Part shown: in pieces, positions 1 through 9,180 of the stretch
Layout of the letters: every line of letters begins with the position of its first letter
Position numbering within the stretch: position 1 is the stretch's first letter
Source of the DNA: Vagococcus fluvialis bH819
GTDB taxonomy: Bacteria; Bacillota; Bacilli; Lactobacillales; Vagococcaceae
DNA: 64,000 bases
Assembly (NCBI RefSeq): GCF_900163795.1
Contig: NZ_FWFD01000008.1
Coordinates: 398,390 to 462,389, forward strand
Direction of reading: 5' to 3'
Translations under genes and position numbers: made by a program
Notes under the pieces: generated by a model
Databases searched by the model: none
What the model saw: the letters and a program-made list of their open reading frames with translations, nothing else
Told to the model about the DNA's origin: nothing

Positions 1-582
1 CTGAGAAATTGCTGGTAATAACATATGATAAAAACGACTCCACTGATATGCCATTGTTCCTTCTGTAATCCCAGCCGAAACAGAGCCAGTTGTTGGGAAC
101 CATTCTAGACGATACCCAAACACAAATAACATGATTAATGCAAAAATGAAAATTGGTACCGCAAAACTAAAGAAGTTATAAACAACAACAGTTTTGTCTA
201 AAATAGAATCTTGGTAGCGTCCTGATAATAAACCTAATGGCAATGCTATTAAGTAAGTTAAAATAACAGTTAATAGTGATAGCCATAAGGTATTGACAAC
301 GCGAGAACCAATAATTTCAGTAACTGGCAATTTATAAAGGAAACTTTGTCCAAAATCACCTTTTAAAGCATTAGATACCCAATTAAAATATTGCTCATAC
401 CAAGGATTATTCAACCCTGCTAATTCTTTCATTCTTTCAATCGTTGCTGGATCTGTATTCGGATTAACACGTCCCGTAAACGGATCACCAGGCATTGCTT
501 TAGCTAAAATAAAAATGAATAAGCTCAAAATAATGATTTGAGGAATCATGGCTAAGACACGACGTAATATTGTTTTCCACAT
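1..582 (-). CDS. oppB: Oligopeptide ABC transporter permease OppB (partial, 3' end beyond the window)
   Basis: Reading the minus strand from an ATG at 582 gives a protein beginning MWKTILRRVLAMIPQ, with a first membrane segment (IIILSLFIFILA) followed by the MPGDPF motif found near the start of OppB/DppB permeases. Later hydrophobic stretches (LWLSLLTVILTYLIALPLG, FFSFAVPIFIFALIMLFVFG) fit the membrane domain, and GRYQDSILDKTVV fits the family. About 194 codons are present and the rest lies left of base 1. A GGAGGAGG ribosome binding site precedes the ATG, and only one base separates it from the oppF stop. With OppD and OppF this permease would form a peptide importer. The order oppD-oppF-oppB matches the lactococcal oppDFBCA arrangement, so oppC and oppA may lie to the left. 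Confidence 0.93.
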   Translation of the reverse strand, partial: MWKTILRRVLAMIPQIIILSLFIFILAKAMPGDPFTGRVNPNTDPATIERMKELAGLNNPWYEQYFNWVSNALKGDFGQSFLYKLPVTEIIGSRVVNTLWLSLLTVILTYLIALPLGLLSGRYQDSILDKTVVVYNFFSFAVPIFIFALIMLFVFGYRLEWFPTTGSVSAGITEGTMAYQWSRFYHMLLPAISQ

Positions 583-583
583 A

Positions 584-1531
584 CTATTTTCCTCCTCCTT
601 CGCTCAATTTAACGGCAGCACGATGAGTTGGGCTGATAGTTTGTAGGTCATACACGCGACCATTTTCATCATAGTAATGATTATAAAGTTCGTCGTACTC
701 TCTTTCGACTTTACGACGATTTTCTTTATGTATTGCACGATTGTCCACATCAATTTTGGGAATCGCTGATAATAAGCGCTTCGTATAGATATGTTGTGGG
801 TCATTATAGATATCTTCTCTTGAGCCGATTTCTACGAAACGACCTTTGTTCATGATGGCGATATTATCACACATGTGTTTAACAACTCCTAAATCATGAG
901 AGATAAAAAGATAACTTAAATTGTATTCTTCTTGAATTCTCTTCATGAAGTTCAGCACTTGAGCTTGCACAGATAAATCTAGAGCTGAAACAGGCTCATC
1001 AGCGATAATCAATTTAGGATTGGTTGCTACGGCACGAGCGACACCTAAACGTTGTCTTTGTCCACCTGAAAACTCATGTGGGTATTTATAAAGAGCATCT
1101 GTCGGCATCCCAACGATATCTAATAAGCCTTGAACTTTTTTCTTTTCTTCTTGATCAGATAATTTTTCAAAGTTACGAATCGGTTCAGCAATGATATCAA
1201 TCACGCGTTTTTTTGGATTTAAACTAGACATAGAATCTTGAAAAATCATTTGTACGTCTTTATTATAACCAATTTGTTTACGAACGCTACGTTTAGTTAC
1301 ATCATGATCTTCAAAGATAATCTCACCAGAAGTTGCTTTTTCAAGACCAACAATTGTTTTACCAATCGTTGATTTACCTGAACCAGATTCACCTACTAAA
1401 CCATAAGTAGTTCCTGCTTCAATTTCAAAATTAACACCGTCAACTGCATAGACGTAATCGACAACTTTATTGAAGAAACCGCCACGAATAGGATAGTGTA
1501 CTTTTAAATCTTTGATTTGAATTAATCCCAC
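584..1531 (-). CDS. oppF: Oligopeptide ABC transporter ATP-binding protein OppF
   Basis: This 315-residue ABC ATPase energises peptide import. Visible motifs are Walker A GESGSGKST (about residues 47-55), Q-loop MIFQDSMSSLNP, signature SGGQRQR, Walker B LIIADEP and the H-loop ISHDLG. The C-terminal extension (PQHIYTKRLLSAIP) is typical of the OppF/DppF type. The start is GTG and overlaps the last base of the oppD stop, with a GAGGAG ribosome binding site inside the end of oppD, so translation is probably coupled. It is followed one base later by oppB. Confidence 0.95.
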   Translation of the reverse strand: MGLIQIKDLKVHYPIRGGFFNKVVDYVYAVDGVNFEIEAGTTYGLVGESGSGKSTIGKTIVGLEKATSGEIIFEDHDVTKRSVRKQIGYNKDVQMIFQDSMSSLNPKKRVIDIIAEPIRNFEKLSDQEEKKKVQGLLDIVGMPTDALYKYPHEFSGGQRQRLGVARAVATNPKLIIADEPVSALDLSVQAQVLNFMKRIQEEYNLSYLFISHDLGVVKHMCDNIAIMNKGRFVEIGSREDIYNDPQHIYTKRLLSAIPKIDVDNRAIHKENRRKVEREYDELYNHYYDENGRVYDLQTISPTHRAAVKLSEGGGK

Positions 1532-2535
1532 TACGCTTCACTCTCCTCTTTAAAATGAAAATGCTTATAACATGTACAACGAACGAAATGTCCTGGTTCA
1601 ACTTCATGTAAGGTTGGCGATTTTTCATGTTCTTCTTCTTTAATCCATGGAATACGTTCAGCAAATCGACAGCCTTCACGTTCCATATTTTTAAGAGTTG
1701 GTACAACACCTTCGATCACATGAAGATCACTATCATGAGCATCTTCTTGTGGAATTGAGTTAAGTAATGATCTTGTATATGGATGCTGTGGGTTTTTAAA
1801 TAATAAATCAACAGGTGCTTCTTCTACTATTTGTCCTCCGTACATAACAGCAACACGATCTGCTGTTTCTGCAACAACACCCAAATCATGGGTAATTAAA
1901 ATAATCCCTGACTCTGTTTCTTTTTGCAGGTCATTTAATAAGTCTAAAATCTGAGCCTGAATCGTTACGTCTAACGCTGTTGTCGGCTCATCTGCGATAA
2001 TGATTGGCGGTTTACACGCAATAGCAATCGCAATAATTACACGTTGTCTCATTCCTCCAGATAACTCATGAGGATATTGTTTCGCTACACGTTTAGGATT
2101 AACAATCCCTACTTGATCAAGCAAATCAACCGCACGTTCATTTCTTTGGTCTTCCGTTAATTCAGTATGATAAAATAGTGATTCAGCAATTTGATCACCG
2201 ATTCTCATTAATGGATTTAGTGCTGATAAAGGATCTTGGAAAATCATTCCAATGTCATTTCCTCTTACTTTATTATATAGCGTTTCATTTAACCCAACGA
2301 GATTCAAATCATTATAGATGATATCTCCTGTAATTCTAGTTTTGTTCGGGTCTTGTAACCCCATAATCGTCATGGCTAAAGTACTTTTCCCACAACCTGA
2401 CTCCCCAACAATCGCTAAAATTTCATTTTTGTCTAATGTGATAGACACATCATCCACTGCATCATAGTAATCATCTTTCATTCGAAAACCAGTGTGCAAA
2501 TTTCTAACTTCTAATAACTTGTTGTCAACAAACAA
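1531..2535 (-). CDS. oppD: Oligopeptide ABC transporter ATP-binding protein OppD
   Basis: This 334-residue ABC ATPase is the partner of OppF. It shows Walker A GESGCGKST, Q-loop MIFQDPLSALNP, signature LSGGMRQR, Walker B IIIADEPTTALD and switch HDLGVV. The C-terminal tail has the cysteine-bearing oligopeptide-transporter segment (GCRFAERIP ... RCTCY) usual in OppD. The start codon is TTG, preceded by AAAGGAGAA with good spacing; no ATG fits better. It is the first gene of the oppDF-B unit visible here, with about 510 bp of AT-rich non-coding DNA upstream. Confidence 0.95.
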   Translation of the reverse strand: MFVDNKLLEVRNLHTGFRMKDDYYDAVDDVSITLDKNEILAIVGESGCGKSTLAMTIMGLQDPNKTRITGDIIYNDLNLVGLNETLYNKVRGNDIGMIFQDPLSALNPLMRIGDQIAESLFYHTELTEDQRNERAVDLLDQVGIVNPKRVAKQYPHELSGGMRQRVIIAIAIACKPPIIIADEPTTALDVTIQAQILDLLNDLQKETESGIILITHDLGVVAETADRVAVMYGGQIVEEAPVDLLFKNPQHPYTRSLLNSIPQEDAHDSDLHVIEGVVPTLKNMEREGCRFAERIPWIKEEEHEKSPTLHEVEPGHFVRCTCYKHFHFKEESEA

Positions 2536-3045
2536 TAGAATTCTCCTTTCCGTTCTATTCCCGTACTGATTTCATTTCTTATTTAAATTTTAACACTTCA
2601 TTTATTTTGTCCATAGATTTTTCATAAAAAAACCTTAAGATATCTTATAATTATATTAGAATATCACATATTAATCAATAGCTTGGAGCAGTTTAAAATG
2701 AGACTAAGATTAGAAAATATGGTGTTTACCCTCATAATACACTTTACCAAACTATTCATCTTTGATTTGTTTTTTTATTTTTTATAGATAAAAATACTGT
2801 TTATTATAAATTTAAGTCTACTTCAAGCTCTAAAAAGTTATGATTAGTTCTTTAAATAACTTTGAAATAATAACATGTTTTTCTTTTTAAAATGGCAACT
2901 AAGATGAGAATATTTTAATAAATTATACTTTAATATCTCATTTTATCTCCTTTTATTTTTTTTACTACCTTTAAAAAAACATATTTTCTACAAATATCAA
3001 AAAATTAAAAAAAAGTGACAGGTATATACACCTATCACTCATTTC
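2536..3045. other. AT-rich intergenic region upstream of oppD (510 bp)
   Basis: No ORF is credible here. The right end holds the acpB terminator (3001-3038). The left part must contain the promoter of the opp operon on the minus strand. A poor candidate is TGGACA followed about 15 bases later by TAAAAT, roughly 60-90 bases before the oppD start. The central 300 bases are very AT-rich and I see no conserved structure in them. Confidence 0.6.
3001..3038 (-). terminator. Rho-independent terminator after acpB
   Basis: On the minus strand a 9-bp stem (GTGATAGGT / ACCTGTCAC, one G-U pair) with a GTATAT loop is followed by a run of T residues. It lies directly after the acpB stop and ends the plsX-acpB transcript. 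Confidence 0.9.
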
Positions 3046-3285
3046 CTATTGCTTACTCATAATATAATCTACTGCTGCACCAATCGTTTCGATTTTTTCT
3101 GCATCTTCATCTGATATTTCAGCTTCAAAGACATCTTCAAGTTCTAAAACAAATTCCATAATACTAATTGAATCAGCTTCTAAATCATCTTTAATACTAA
3201 TCGCTTCAGTTACTTTATCTTCATCGATTTCAAAATGCTCTATCACGATTTCTTTTATTTTTACAAAGACTTCTTGACGTTCCAA
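3046..3285 (-). CDS. acpB: Acyl carrier protein, auxiliary AcpB type
   Basis: A 79-residue acidic protein with the four-helix acyl-carrier-protein layout. The phosphopantetheine attachment serine is in the motif EADSISIMEF; most ACPs have DSLD here, so this is a divergent version. In Enterococcus faecalis a second ACP (AcpB) is encoded in an operon with plsX and helps exogenous fatty acids to repress fatty acid synthesis. The same neighbourhood and the divergent motif suggest this is AcpB rather than the main AcpP, which is not in the window. The start is TTG with a GGGGGTG ribosome binding site about 8 bases upstream. It lies 105 bp downstream of plsX and is followed by a terminator. The AcpB assignment is inferred. 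Confidence 0.85.
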   Translation of the reverse strand: MERQEVFVKIKEIVIEHFEIDEDKVTEAISIKDDLEADSISIMEFVLELEDVFEAEISDEDAEKIETIGAAVDYIMSKQ

Positions 3286-3390
3286 TTGATCAACACCCCC
3301 GTTCGCTCTTTCTTGCGTTCACTATGATCTTAAACCTAATTTTACTTGTAAAGAATAGGTTTGTCTATATCTTTGGTAATAAACACTCGT

Positions 3391-4395
3391 TTATGCCTCT
3401 TTATTATTAAAGAATTCTTGTAATTCTTCTACTAAATTAGTTTCAAGCATTGTTTTTATCTGTCCCATAGTATTTCTAACTGCCTCTGGACCTGTTGAAC
3501 CATGTGTTTTAACGACGGGCGCCTTCACACCAAATAGCACTGCTCCACCATGACTAGAGTAATCTAAAGTGCTTTTCATTCCTTTTAGACTATCTTTTAA
3601 CATTAGAGCACCCATTTTCCCTTTGAGTCCACTATCCATTATTGATGATTTTAAAATAGTCATTAAGGATAGTGCTGTTCCTTCAACAGATTTCAAAACA
3701 GCATTTCCAGTAAATCCATCTGTAACAACAACATCGGCTACTCCACTAAATAAATCACGCGCTTCAACATTGCCAATAAAATCGATACTTTCTTCTTTTT
3801 CTAGTAGCTCGTAAGCCGCTTTTGTTAATTCGCTACCTTTTGTAGCCTCTGTTCCATTATTTAATAAGCCAACTTTTGGTTTGTTAATATTACGAACTTT
3901 TTTAGCATAAAAAGAACCTAAAATACCATATGTTAAAAGATGCTCTGGTTTATTATCCGCATTAGCTCCCATATCGATAAAGTCAAAACCCGCACCCGTC
4001 TCACCAGTAAAGACTGGCATCGTTGTCATTAAACCTGGACGGTCAACATTTTTTATCCGACCAACAATCAAAAGTCCTGACGCAAGAAGCGCGCCTGTGT
4101 TCCCTGCTGAAAATAACGCATCTGCTTCCTTATTTTTTACTGCTTGTGCCGCTAAAACCATTGATGCCTGTTTCTTTTTACGAATTGATTTAACTGGTTC
4201 GTCATCACTATTTATTTTTTCATCTGTATGGATAATTGTGACATTTTTTTCATCAGATAAATATTTTTTTATTTCCGCTTCTTTTCCATATAATAAAAAT
4301 TCAAGTTCTGGAAAATCCTTTTTAGCTAGATTAATCCCTTCTACTATTGCCTGTGGGGCATTGTCACCACCCATAGCATCAACTGCTATTCTCAC
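3391..4395 (-). CDS. plsX: Phosphate acyltransferase PlsX
   Basis: PlsX converts acyl-ACP and phosphate to acyl-phosphate, the acyl donor for PlsY in phospholipid synthesis. The 334-residue length is standard. It begins [14 protein letters not shown], the family N-terminal signature, and contains [12 protein letters not shown] and the C-terminal [14 protein letters not shown] segment. The start is GTG with GAGGG upstream; the overlapping ATG is out of frame. An extended -10-like TATGGTAAAAT lies about 40 bases upstream (plus-strand 4431-4441), so plsX-acpB may have its own promoter after recG. Its product feeds the same acyl pool as AcpB and the FakA system encoded nearby. Confidence 0.96.
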   Translation of the reverse strand: MRIAVDAMGGDNAPQAIVEGINLAKKDFPELEFLLYGKEAEIKKYLSDEKNVTIIHTDEKINSDDEPVKSIRKKKQASMVLAAQAVKNKEADALFSAGNTGALLASGLLIVGRIKNVDRPGLMTTMPVFTGETGAGFDFIDMGANADNKPEHLLTYGILGSFYAKKVRNINKPKVGLLNNGTEATKGSELTKAAYELLEKEESIDFIGNVEARDLFSGVADVVVTDGFTGNAVLKSVEGTALSLMTILKSSIMDSGLKGKMGALMLKDSLKGMKSTLDYSSHGGAVLFGVKAPVVKTHGSTGPEAVRNTMGQIKTMLETNLVEELQEFFNNKEA

Positions 4396-4446
4396 ATGAT
4401 TCCCTCTTTTCTCTTACTTTATCTTTTATATTTTACCATAATCTCA

Positions 4447-6486
4447 CTAATCTAAGAACTCTGATTGTTCTTCTCGTTCTTTTAGGCTATTGATTAACAT
4501 GTGATTTTCTGTCCGCTTCATCCAACTTGAATCGGATAAAAGTTCTGTTGCTTCAACTCTAGCCGTTTCTAAAATCATCACATCCGCCACAATATCTCCA
4601 ACTTTAAATTCAGGTAATCCAGATTGTTTAGCTCCGAAAAAATCCCCAGGCCCACGCATTTCTAAATCTTTTTCACTTAAAACAAATCCATCTGTCGTTT
4701 CGGTCATTATTTTCATCCGCTCTTTCCCTTGATCACTCTTAGGATTAGCCACTAAAATACAATACGATGCAATGCTTCCACGTCCAACACGACCTCTTAA
4801 CTGATGAAGTTGAGCCAAACCAAAGCGATCCGCATCCATGATCATCATCATTGTAGAATTTGGAACGTTCACCCCTACTTCAATAACAGTCGTAGAAACT
4901 AATACTTGAAGTTGATTTTCTTTAAAATCTTCCATAATAGCTTCTTTGTCTTTAGACTTCATTTTTCCATGGAGTAAGCCAACTTTGTACGTTGGACTAA
5001 AGAATTCACTCAGGTGTTCATAAATTTCCGTTGCATTTTTTACATCTAACATTTCTGATTCTTCTATTAAAGGACAGATAACATAAGCTTGCTGTCCTGC
5101 TTTAAGTTGTTTTGTCATCCAACTTAACACAGAATCAATCTGCTTAGGCAAAATCCACCTTGTTTCAATCGGGATTCTCCCTGCCGGCAGCTCGTCAATC
5201 ACCGAAACATCCATTTCTCCATAAGCAGTAATCGCTAACGTTCTTGGAATCGGAGTTGCTGTCATAAACAAGACATCTGGGCGATCCCCTTTTTCTCGAA
5301 GTTGCTTTCTTTGATTCACACCAAAGCGATGCTGCTCATCTGTAATAACCAATCCCAGTCGACTGAATTTCACTTCTTCTTGAATCAAGGAGTGCGTACC
5401 CACTATAATATTAATTTCACCCGTAGCTAGTTCAGCTAAAATTCGACGTCTTTCTGCTATTTTAGTCGAACTTGTTAATAATGCGACTTTAACTTCTAGT
5501 GGCTCAAATAACCCAAGCAAACTCTCCATATGTTGCTCTGCTAAAATTTCAGTTGGTACCATTAGTGCTCCTTGATAACCTACACTTACTACCGCATACA
5601 AACAAATTGCCGCAACAATTGTTTTCCCACTACCAACATCTCCTTGAAGCAAACGGTGCATATGTTTTTCATTTCTTAAATCAGAACATATTTCATTGAC
5701 TACTCTTTTTTGAGCTTTGGTTAATTCAAATGGTAATGTTTTGATAAATGCTTTTAACTTATCTACATCATATAAAATAGCGTTACCTTGCTCTTTGGAC
5801 GTCTCTTGATTTTTAAGTTGAATCATTTGTAATTGAAATAAAAAAAACTCTTCAAAAGCTAATCGTCTTTTAGCTAAACGATTTTCTTCAATATTAGTCG
5901 GAAAATGCATCGCATAGGCTGCTTGTTTTTTAGGCATTAAACGATATTTTTCGAGTAACCATTGTGGTAGATTTTCAGCCATCTCATGACCATGCATCTC
6001 CCATGTACTTCTGATCAGATCAACCAAAGTCTTTTGTTTGATTTTTTTATTTACATGGTAAATAGGAGAAAAATCTTCTTCATCATCTTGTGTTGCTAAA
6101 ATTTTCATACCTGATAAAGATTTTCTTTTACCATCCCATTTTCCGTATATGGCAATTTCTTCCGAAGCATTTATTTTTGACTTTAAGAAGGGTTGATTAA
6201 AAAAAGTAACCCCAATAACAGCTTGTTCATGCATCATTCTAAATACCAAACGACTTTTTTTGAAGCCAAAATAACTTACCACAGGATCAGCTAATACGGT
6301 TCCTTTAAGTACCACTTTCTCTTGATCTTGAATTTCATCTAACATTTTTTCTTGAATGTCATCATAGCGAAATGGATAATATGTTAGTAAATCGTAGATC
6401 GTTTGGATACCTAAACTCTGTAAAACTTCAGCCCGTTTGGGACCTACACCTTTCAGCGTCTCTATTGAATTTTTTAGATGACTCAT
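4447..6486 (-). CDS. recG: ATP-dependent DNA helicase RecG
   Basis: RecG remodels stalled replication forks and Holliday junctions. From the ATG at 6486 the protein is 679 residues, close to the family norm. An N-terminal wedge/OB region is followed by helicase motifs: Walker A GDVGSGKT near residue 282, DEQHRFG, MTATPIPRT and LHGKMKSKDKE, then QLRGRVGRG. The reading frame opens 13 codons earlier, but the chosen ATG (MSHLKNSIETL) has a GGAGGG ribosome binding site and the upstream segment does not look like RecG. The fakA terminator lies directly upstream, and plsX follows. Confidence 0.96.
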   Translation of the reverse strand: MSHLKNSIETLKGVGPKRAEVLQSLGIQTIYDLLTYYPFRYDDIQEKMLDEIQDQEKVVLKGTVLADPVVSYFGFKKSRLVFRMMHEQAVIGVTFFNQPFLKSKINASEEIAIYGKWDGKRKSLSGMKILATQDDEEDFSPIYHVNKKIKQKTLVDLIRSTWEMHGHEMAENLPQWLLEKYRLMPKKQAAYAMHFPTNIEENRLAKRRLAFEEFFLFQLQMIQLKNQETSKEQGNAILYDVDKLKAFIKTLPFELTKAQKRVVNEICSDLRNEKHMHRLLQGDVGSGKTIVAAICLYAVVSVGYQGALMVPTEILAEQHMESLLGLFEPLEVKVALLTSSTKIAERRRILAELATGEINIIVGTHSLIQEEVKFSRLGLVITDEQHRFGVNQRKQLREKGDRPDVLFMTATPIPRTLAITAYGEMDVSVIDELPAGRIPIETRWILPKQIDSVLSWMTKQLKAGQQAYVICPLIEESEMLDVKNATEIYEHLSEFFSPTYKVGLLHGKMKSKDKEAIMEDFKENQLQVLVSTTVIEVGVNVPNSTMMMIMDADRFGLAQLHQLRGRVGRGSIASYCILVANPKSDQGKERMKIMTETTDGFVLSEKDLEMRGPGDFFGAKQSGLPEFKVGDIVADVMILETARVEATELLSDSSWMKRTENHMLINSLKEREEQSEFLD

Positions 6487-6504
6487 AATCTTCCCTCCTT
6501 CATA

Positions 6505-6546
6505 ATAAAAAAGAGGTGAGCTCAATTAAACTCAACCTCTTTTATT
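6505..6546 (-). terminator. Terminator between fakA and recG
   Basis: A minus-strand hairpin with arms AAGAGGTTGAG and CTCACCTCTT (one bulge) is followed by TTTTTATT. It sits between the fakA stop at 6564 and the recG start. It belongs to the GAGGTTGAC-type terminators that recur in this window. Confidence 0.8.
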
Positions 6547-6563
6547 TTTTTGTCTTATTTATT

Positions 6564-8240
6564 TTACTCTGCAGCAAAAAGATAAGGATAGACTGGTTGA
6601 TCTCCTTGATGAATTTCAACTTCTAAATCTTCATTCATTGAAATTAGTGTTGCTTCAATGCGCTCAGCTTCTGCCTTCACGCCATCTTCACCAATAATAA
6701 TCGTTACTATTTCTGTATCTTCTTGAAGCATTCCTTTTAACGTTTCAATGGATGCATCTAAACGATCTGGATTAGAAACAACAATCTTACCTTCAATCAT
6801 GCCAATATAATCATCTTTAGTAATTTCAACACCATCAATTGAAGTGTCTCTAACAGCTGTTGTCACTTGACCACTAATGACTTCTTCAAGCATATCTCTC
6901 ATAGCAGATGTGTTATCTTCTAATGACATTTGCTCGTTGAAACCTAATAAAGCTGTCATCCCTTGAGAAACTGTTTTTGATGGAATCACAACTGCTGGAA
7001 CTTCACTAACTTCAGCCGCTTGATCTGCTGCCATAAAGATATTTTTATTATTTGGTAAAATAATAACTTTATCCGCATGAACAGCCTCTATCGCTTTTAA
7101 GATATCTTCTGTACTCGGGTTCATTGTTTGCCCACCACTAATAATGTAGTTAGCCCCCATGCTCGTGAATAGCTCTTGAACACCTTTTCCAGCAGCAACA
7201 GAAATAATACCGTAAGGAACACGTTCTTTAGGTTTTTCAACTTTTGCAGTACTTTCAGTTTCTAAAATGGTTTCATGTTGAACACGCATATTATCTACTT
7301 TGATTTTAATCAATGAACCAAATTTTTGACCGTAGTTCATGACTTCACCTGGTTGTTCTGTATGAACATGAACTTTGATAATTTCATCATCAGCTACTAC
7401 CAATAAACTATCACCTAGTTCATTTAAGTAGTTTCTAAATGTATCGTAATCAAATTCACTATCAACTGTTGGGCCTTCACCGATTCGCACCATAATTTCA
7501 GTACAATAACCAAATTTGATGTCTTCAGTTGCAACTGATCCAGAAACACTTCTGTGATGTTCAGCATTAACCATGGCATCCATTTGACCAGGTGTTGGTT
7601 GATGTAAGTCACTCTCAACAATCTTACCTGACAACGACTCTAAAAAGCCTTCGTAGACAAAAACAAGTCCCTGTCCACCGCTATCCACTACACCAACCTC
7701 TTTTAAAACAGGTAACATATCTGGTGTTTTAGCTAACATTTTTTTAGCACCTTTTAGTGCAGCTTCCATCACTTCGATACAATCATCAGAACTCTTTGCT
7801 TTTTTCTCAGCAGCAATTGCTGCCCCACGAGAAACTGTTAAAATCGTTCCCTCAACAGGTTTCATCACCGCTTTATAGGCAGTTTCAACCCCATTTTTTA
7901 ATGCATCTGCTAAATTTTGAGCACTTAGCGTTTCTTCATCAATAATTTGTTTTGAAAACCCACGAAAAATTTGTGATAAAATAACCCCAGAATTCCCTCT
8001 AGCTCCCATTAATAAACCTTTTGATAAAATCGCTGCTAATTCGCCAACATGTTCACTTGTCGAATCTCTGACTGCTTTTGCGCCACTTGTCATCGATAAA
8101 TCCATATTCGTTCCTGTATCACCATCTGGTACAGGGAAAACATTTAAAGAGTTTACAAACTCTGCGTTTTGATTCAAACGATTCGCACCTGCTTGAACCA
8201 TTGCTTGAAATTGCCCTCCGTTGATTGCTTTCACTTCCAC
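6564..8240 (-). CDS. fakA: Fatty acid kinase subunit FakA (DAK2/DhaL-domain protein)
   Basis: FakA phosphorylates fatty acids held by a FakB (DegV-type) carrier so that host fatty acids enter the PlsX/PlsY pathway. The protein has an N-terminal DhaL-type ATP-binding domain with FPVPDGDTGTNM and GARGNSGVILSQI, a middle domain with VDSGGQGLVFVYEG, and a C-terminal DegV-like half (YGIISVAAGKG, GGQTMNPSTEDIL). The start is taken as GTG at 8240 (MEVKAINGGQF), because GAGGAGG lies just upstream and the residues before it do not fit the family. This gives 558 residues. It follows yloU by 56 bp, the usual Firmicutes arrangement. No fakB is present. Confidence 0.93.
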   Translation of the reverse strand: MEVKAINGGQFQAMVQAGANRLNQNAEFVNSLNVFPVPDGDTGTNMDLSMTSGAKAVRDSTSEHVGELAAILSKGLLMGARGNSGVILSQIFRGFSKQIIDEETLSAQNLADALKNGVETAYKAVMKPVEGTILTVSRGAAIAAEKKAKSSDDCIEVMEAALKGAKKMLAKTPDMLPVLKEVGVVDSGGQGLVFVYEGFLESLSGKIVESDLHQPTPGQMDAMVNAEHHRSVSGSVATEDIKFGYCTEIMVRIGEGPTVDSEFDYDTFRNYLNELGDSLLVVADDEIIKVHVHTEQPGEVMNYGQKFGSLIKIKVDNMRVQHETILETESTAKVEKPKERVPYGIISVAAGKGVQELFTSMGANYIISGGQTMNPSTEDILKAIEAVHADKVIILPNNKNIFMAADQAAEVSEVPAVVIPSKTVSQGMTALLGFNEQMSLEDNTSAMRDMLEEVISGQVTTAVRDTSIDGVEITKDDYIGMIEGKIVVSNPDRLDASIETLKGMLQEDTEIVTIIIGEDGVKAEAERIEATLISMNEDLEVEIHQGDQPVYPYLFAAE

Positions 8241-8296
8241 TAAAATGTTCCTCCTCATTTCATTCAAAAACATAATTCATCTATTGTGCGATTATT

Positions 8297-8659
8297 TTAT
8301 TCAGGTTGCACTCTAACACCTTGGATAAAAATGTTCACAGAATTTGCGACAACACCTAGCATTGTTTCAAGGTTGTATTTCACACTTTCTTGCACATTAC
8401 GACTTACTTCAGAAATTTTTGTACCATAGCTTACCATGATATAAACATCAACTGCAACGCCATTTTCTTCTTGACGAACAACCACGCCTCTTGAGTAATT
8501 TTCTTTACCTAAAATATCATTTAAATTATCTTTAATTTGATTTTTACTTGCCATGCCGATAATCCCATAGATATCTGTTGCAGCGCCGCCGACAACAGTA
8601 GCGATGACATCATTTGAGATTTCAATGGTTCCAGCCTGTGTTTTAATTTTTACAGCCAT
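8297..8659 (-). CDS. yloU: Asp23/Gls24-family envelope stress protein YloU
   Basis: A 120-residue protein of the Asp23/Gls24 (DUF322) family. It shows the typical VIATVVGGAATDIYGIIGM segment, VDVYIMVSYGTKI and NIFIQGVRV. The family is linked to cell-envelope homeostasis in Firmicutes, and this member is nearly always paired with the fakA gene, as here. The start is ATG with GGGAGGT upstream. It is probably the first gene of the yloU-fakA transcript and is divergent from rpmB. Its molecular role is not established. Confidence 0.92.
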   Translation of the reverse strand: MAVKIKTQAGTIEISNDVIATVVGGAATDIYGIIGMASKNQIKDNLNDILGKENYSRGVVVRQEENGVAVDVYIMVSYGTKISEVSRNVQESVKYNLETMLGVVANSVNIFIQGVRVQPE

Positions 8660-8784
8660 TTTGCTACCTCCCTATAGTCAGTATTTTCCCATTATCACCC
8701 CTTAGTTTATCACAATCTGCAATAATGTTAAAGAAAAAGTCACAGACTAGTGGATATAAAAAAAAGACACTAAATAAGGAAAAA

Positions 8785-8820
8785 TTTATATTGCATAACT
8801 TTCAAATATATGATAAATTA
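8785..8820 (+). promoter_or_regulatory. Possible rpmB promoter
   Basis: The sequence TTGCAT, 17 bases, TAAATT lies about 55 bases upstream of the rpmB ATG in the yloU-rpmB divergent region. The match to the sigma-A consensus is moderate. Confidence 0.4.
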
Positions 8821-8872
8821 TTCTAGTGTGATTAATGTACAAATGATATATACAAAGCAAAGGAGGGATATC

Positions 8873-9061
8873 ATGGCAAAAGAATGTTATATAACTGGGC
8901 GTAAAGCAAGATCAGGAAACAACCGCTCTCACGCAATGAACGCATCTAAACGTACTTGGGGTGCAAACTTACAAAAAGTTCGTATCTTAGTAGACGGTAA
9001 GCCAAAGAAAGTTTGGGTTTCTGCTCGTGCTTTGAAATCTGGTAAAGTTGAACGCGTTTAA
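8873..9061 (+). CDS. rpmB: 50S ribosomal protein L28
   Basis: A 62-residue protein, [20 protein letters not shown] and onward, that is a clear L28 of the large ribosomal subunit. The ATG at 8873 is preceded by AAGGAGGGATATC. A longer reading frame exists upstream, but the family begins at MAK and the ribosome binding site fits that ATG. Only one cysteine is seen near the N-terminus, so this is a zinc-free form. It is monocistronic, divergent from yloU and followed by its own terminator. Confidence 0.97.
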   Translation: MAKECYITGRKARSGNNRSHAMNASKRTWGANLQKVRILVDGKPKKVWVSARALKSGKVERV

Positions 9062-9075
9062 TAAAAAAATTATTT

Positions 9076-9114
9076 AAAGACACTTATATCATTTAGATGA
9101 TTGGGCGTCTTTTT
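9076..9114 (+). terminator. Terminator after rpmB
   Basis: Arms AAAGAC and GTCTTT enclose an inner ATCAT/ATGAT pairing and are followed by TTTTTG. It lies 14 bases after the rpmB stop. Confidence 0.75.
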
Positions 9115-9128
9115 GTTTGTTTACAGAT

Positions 9129-9180
9129 AAAAATGAGTTTAAGATGAATCCTTTAGAAGGAGCATCTTAAACTCATTTTT
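9129..9180. terminator. Strong bidirectional terminator between rpmB and thiN
   Basis: A perfect 18-bp inverted repeat (AAAAATGAGTTTAAGATG and its complement) separated by 16 bases, with A residues on one side and T residues on the other. It works in both orientations and touches the thiN stop codon. Confidence 0.92.
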
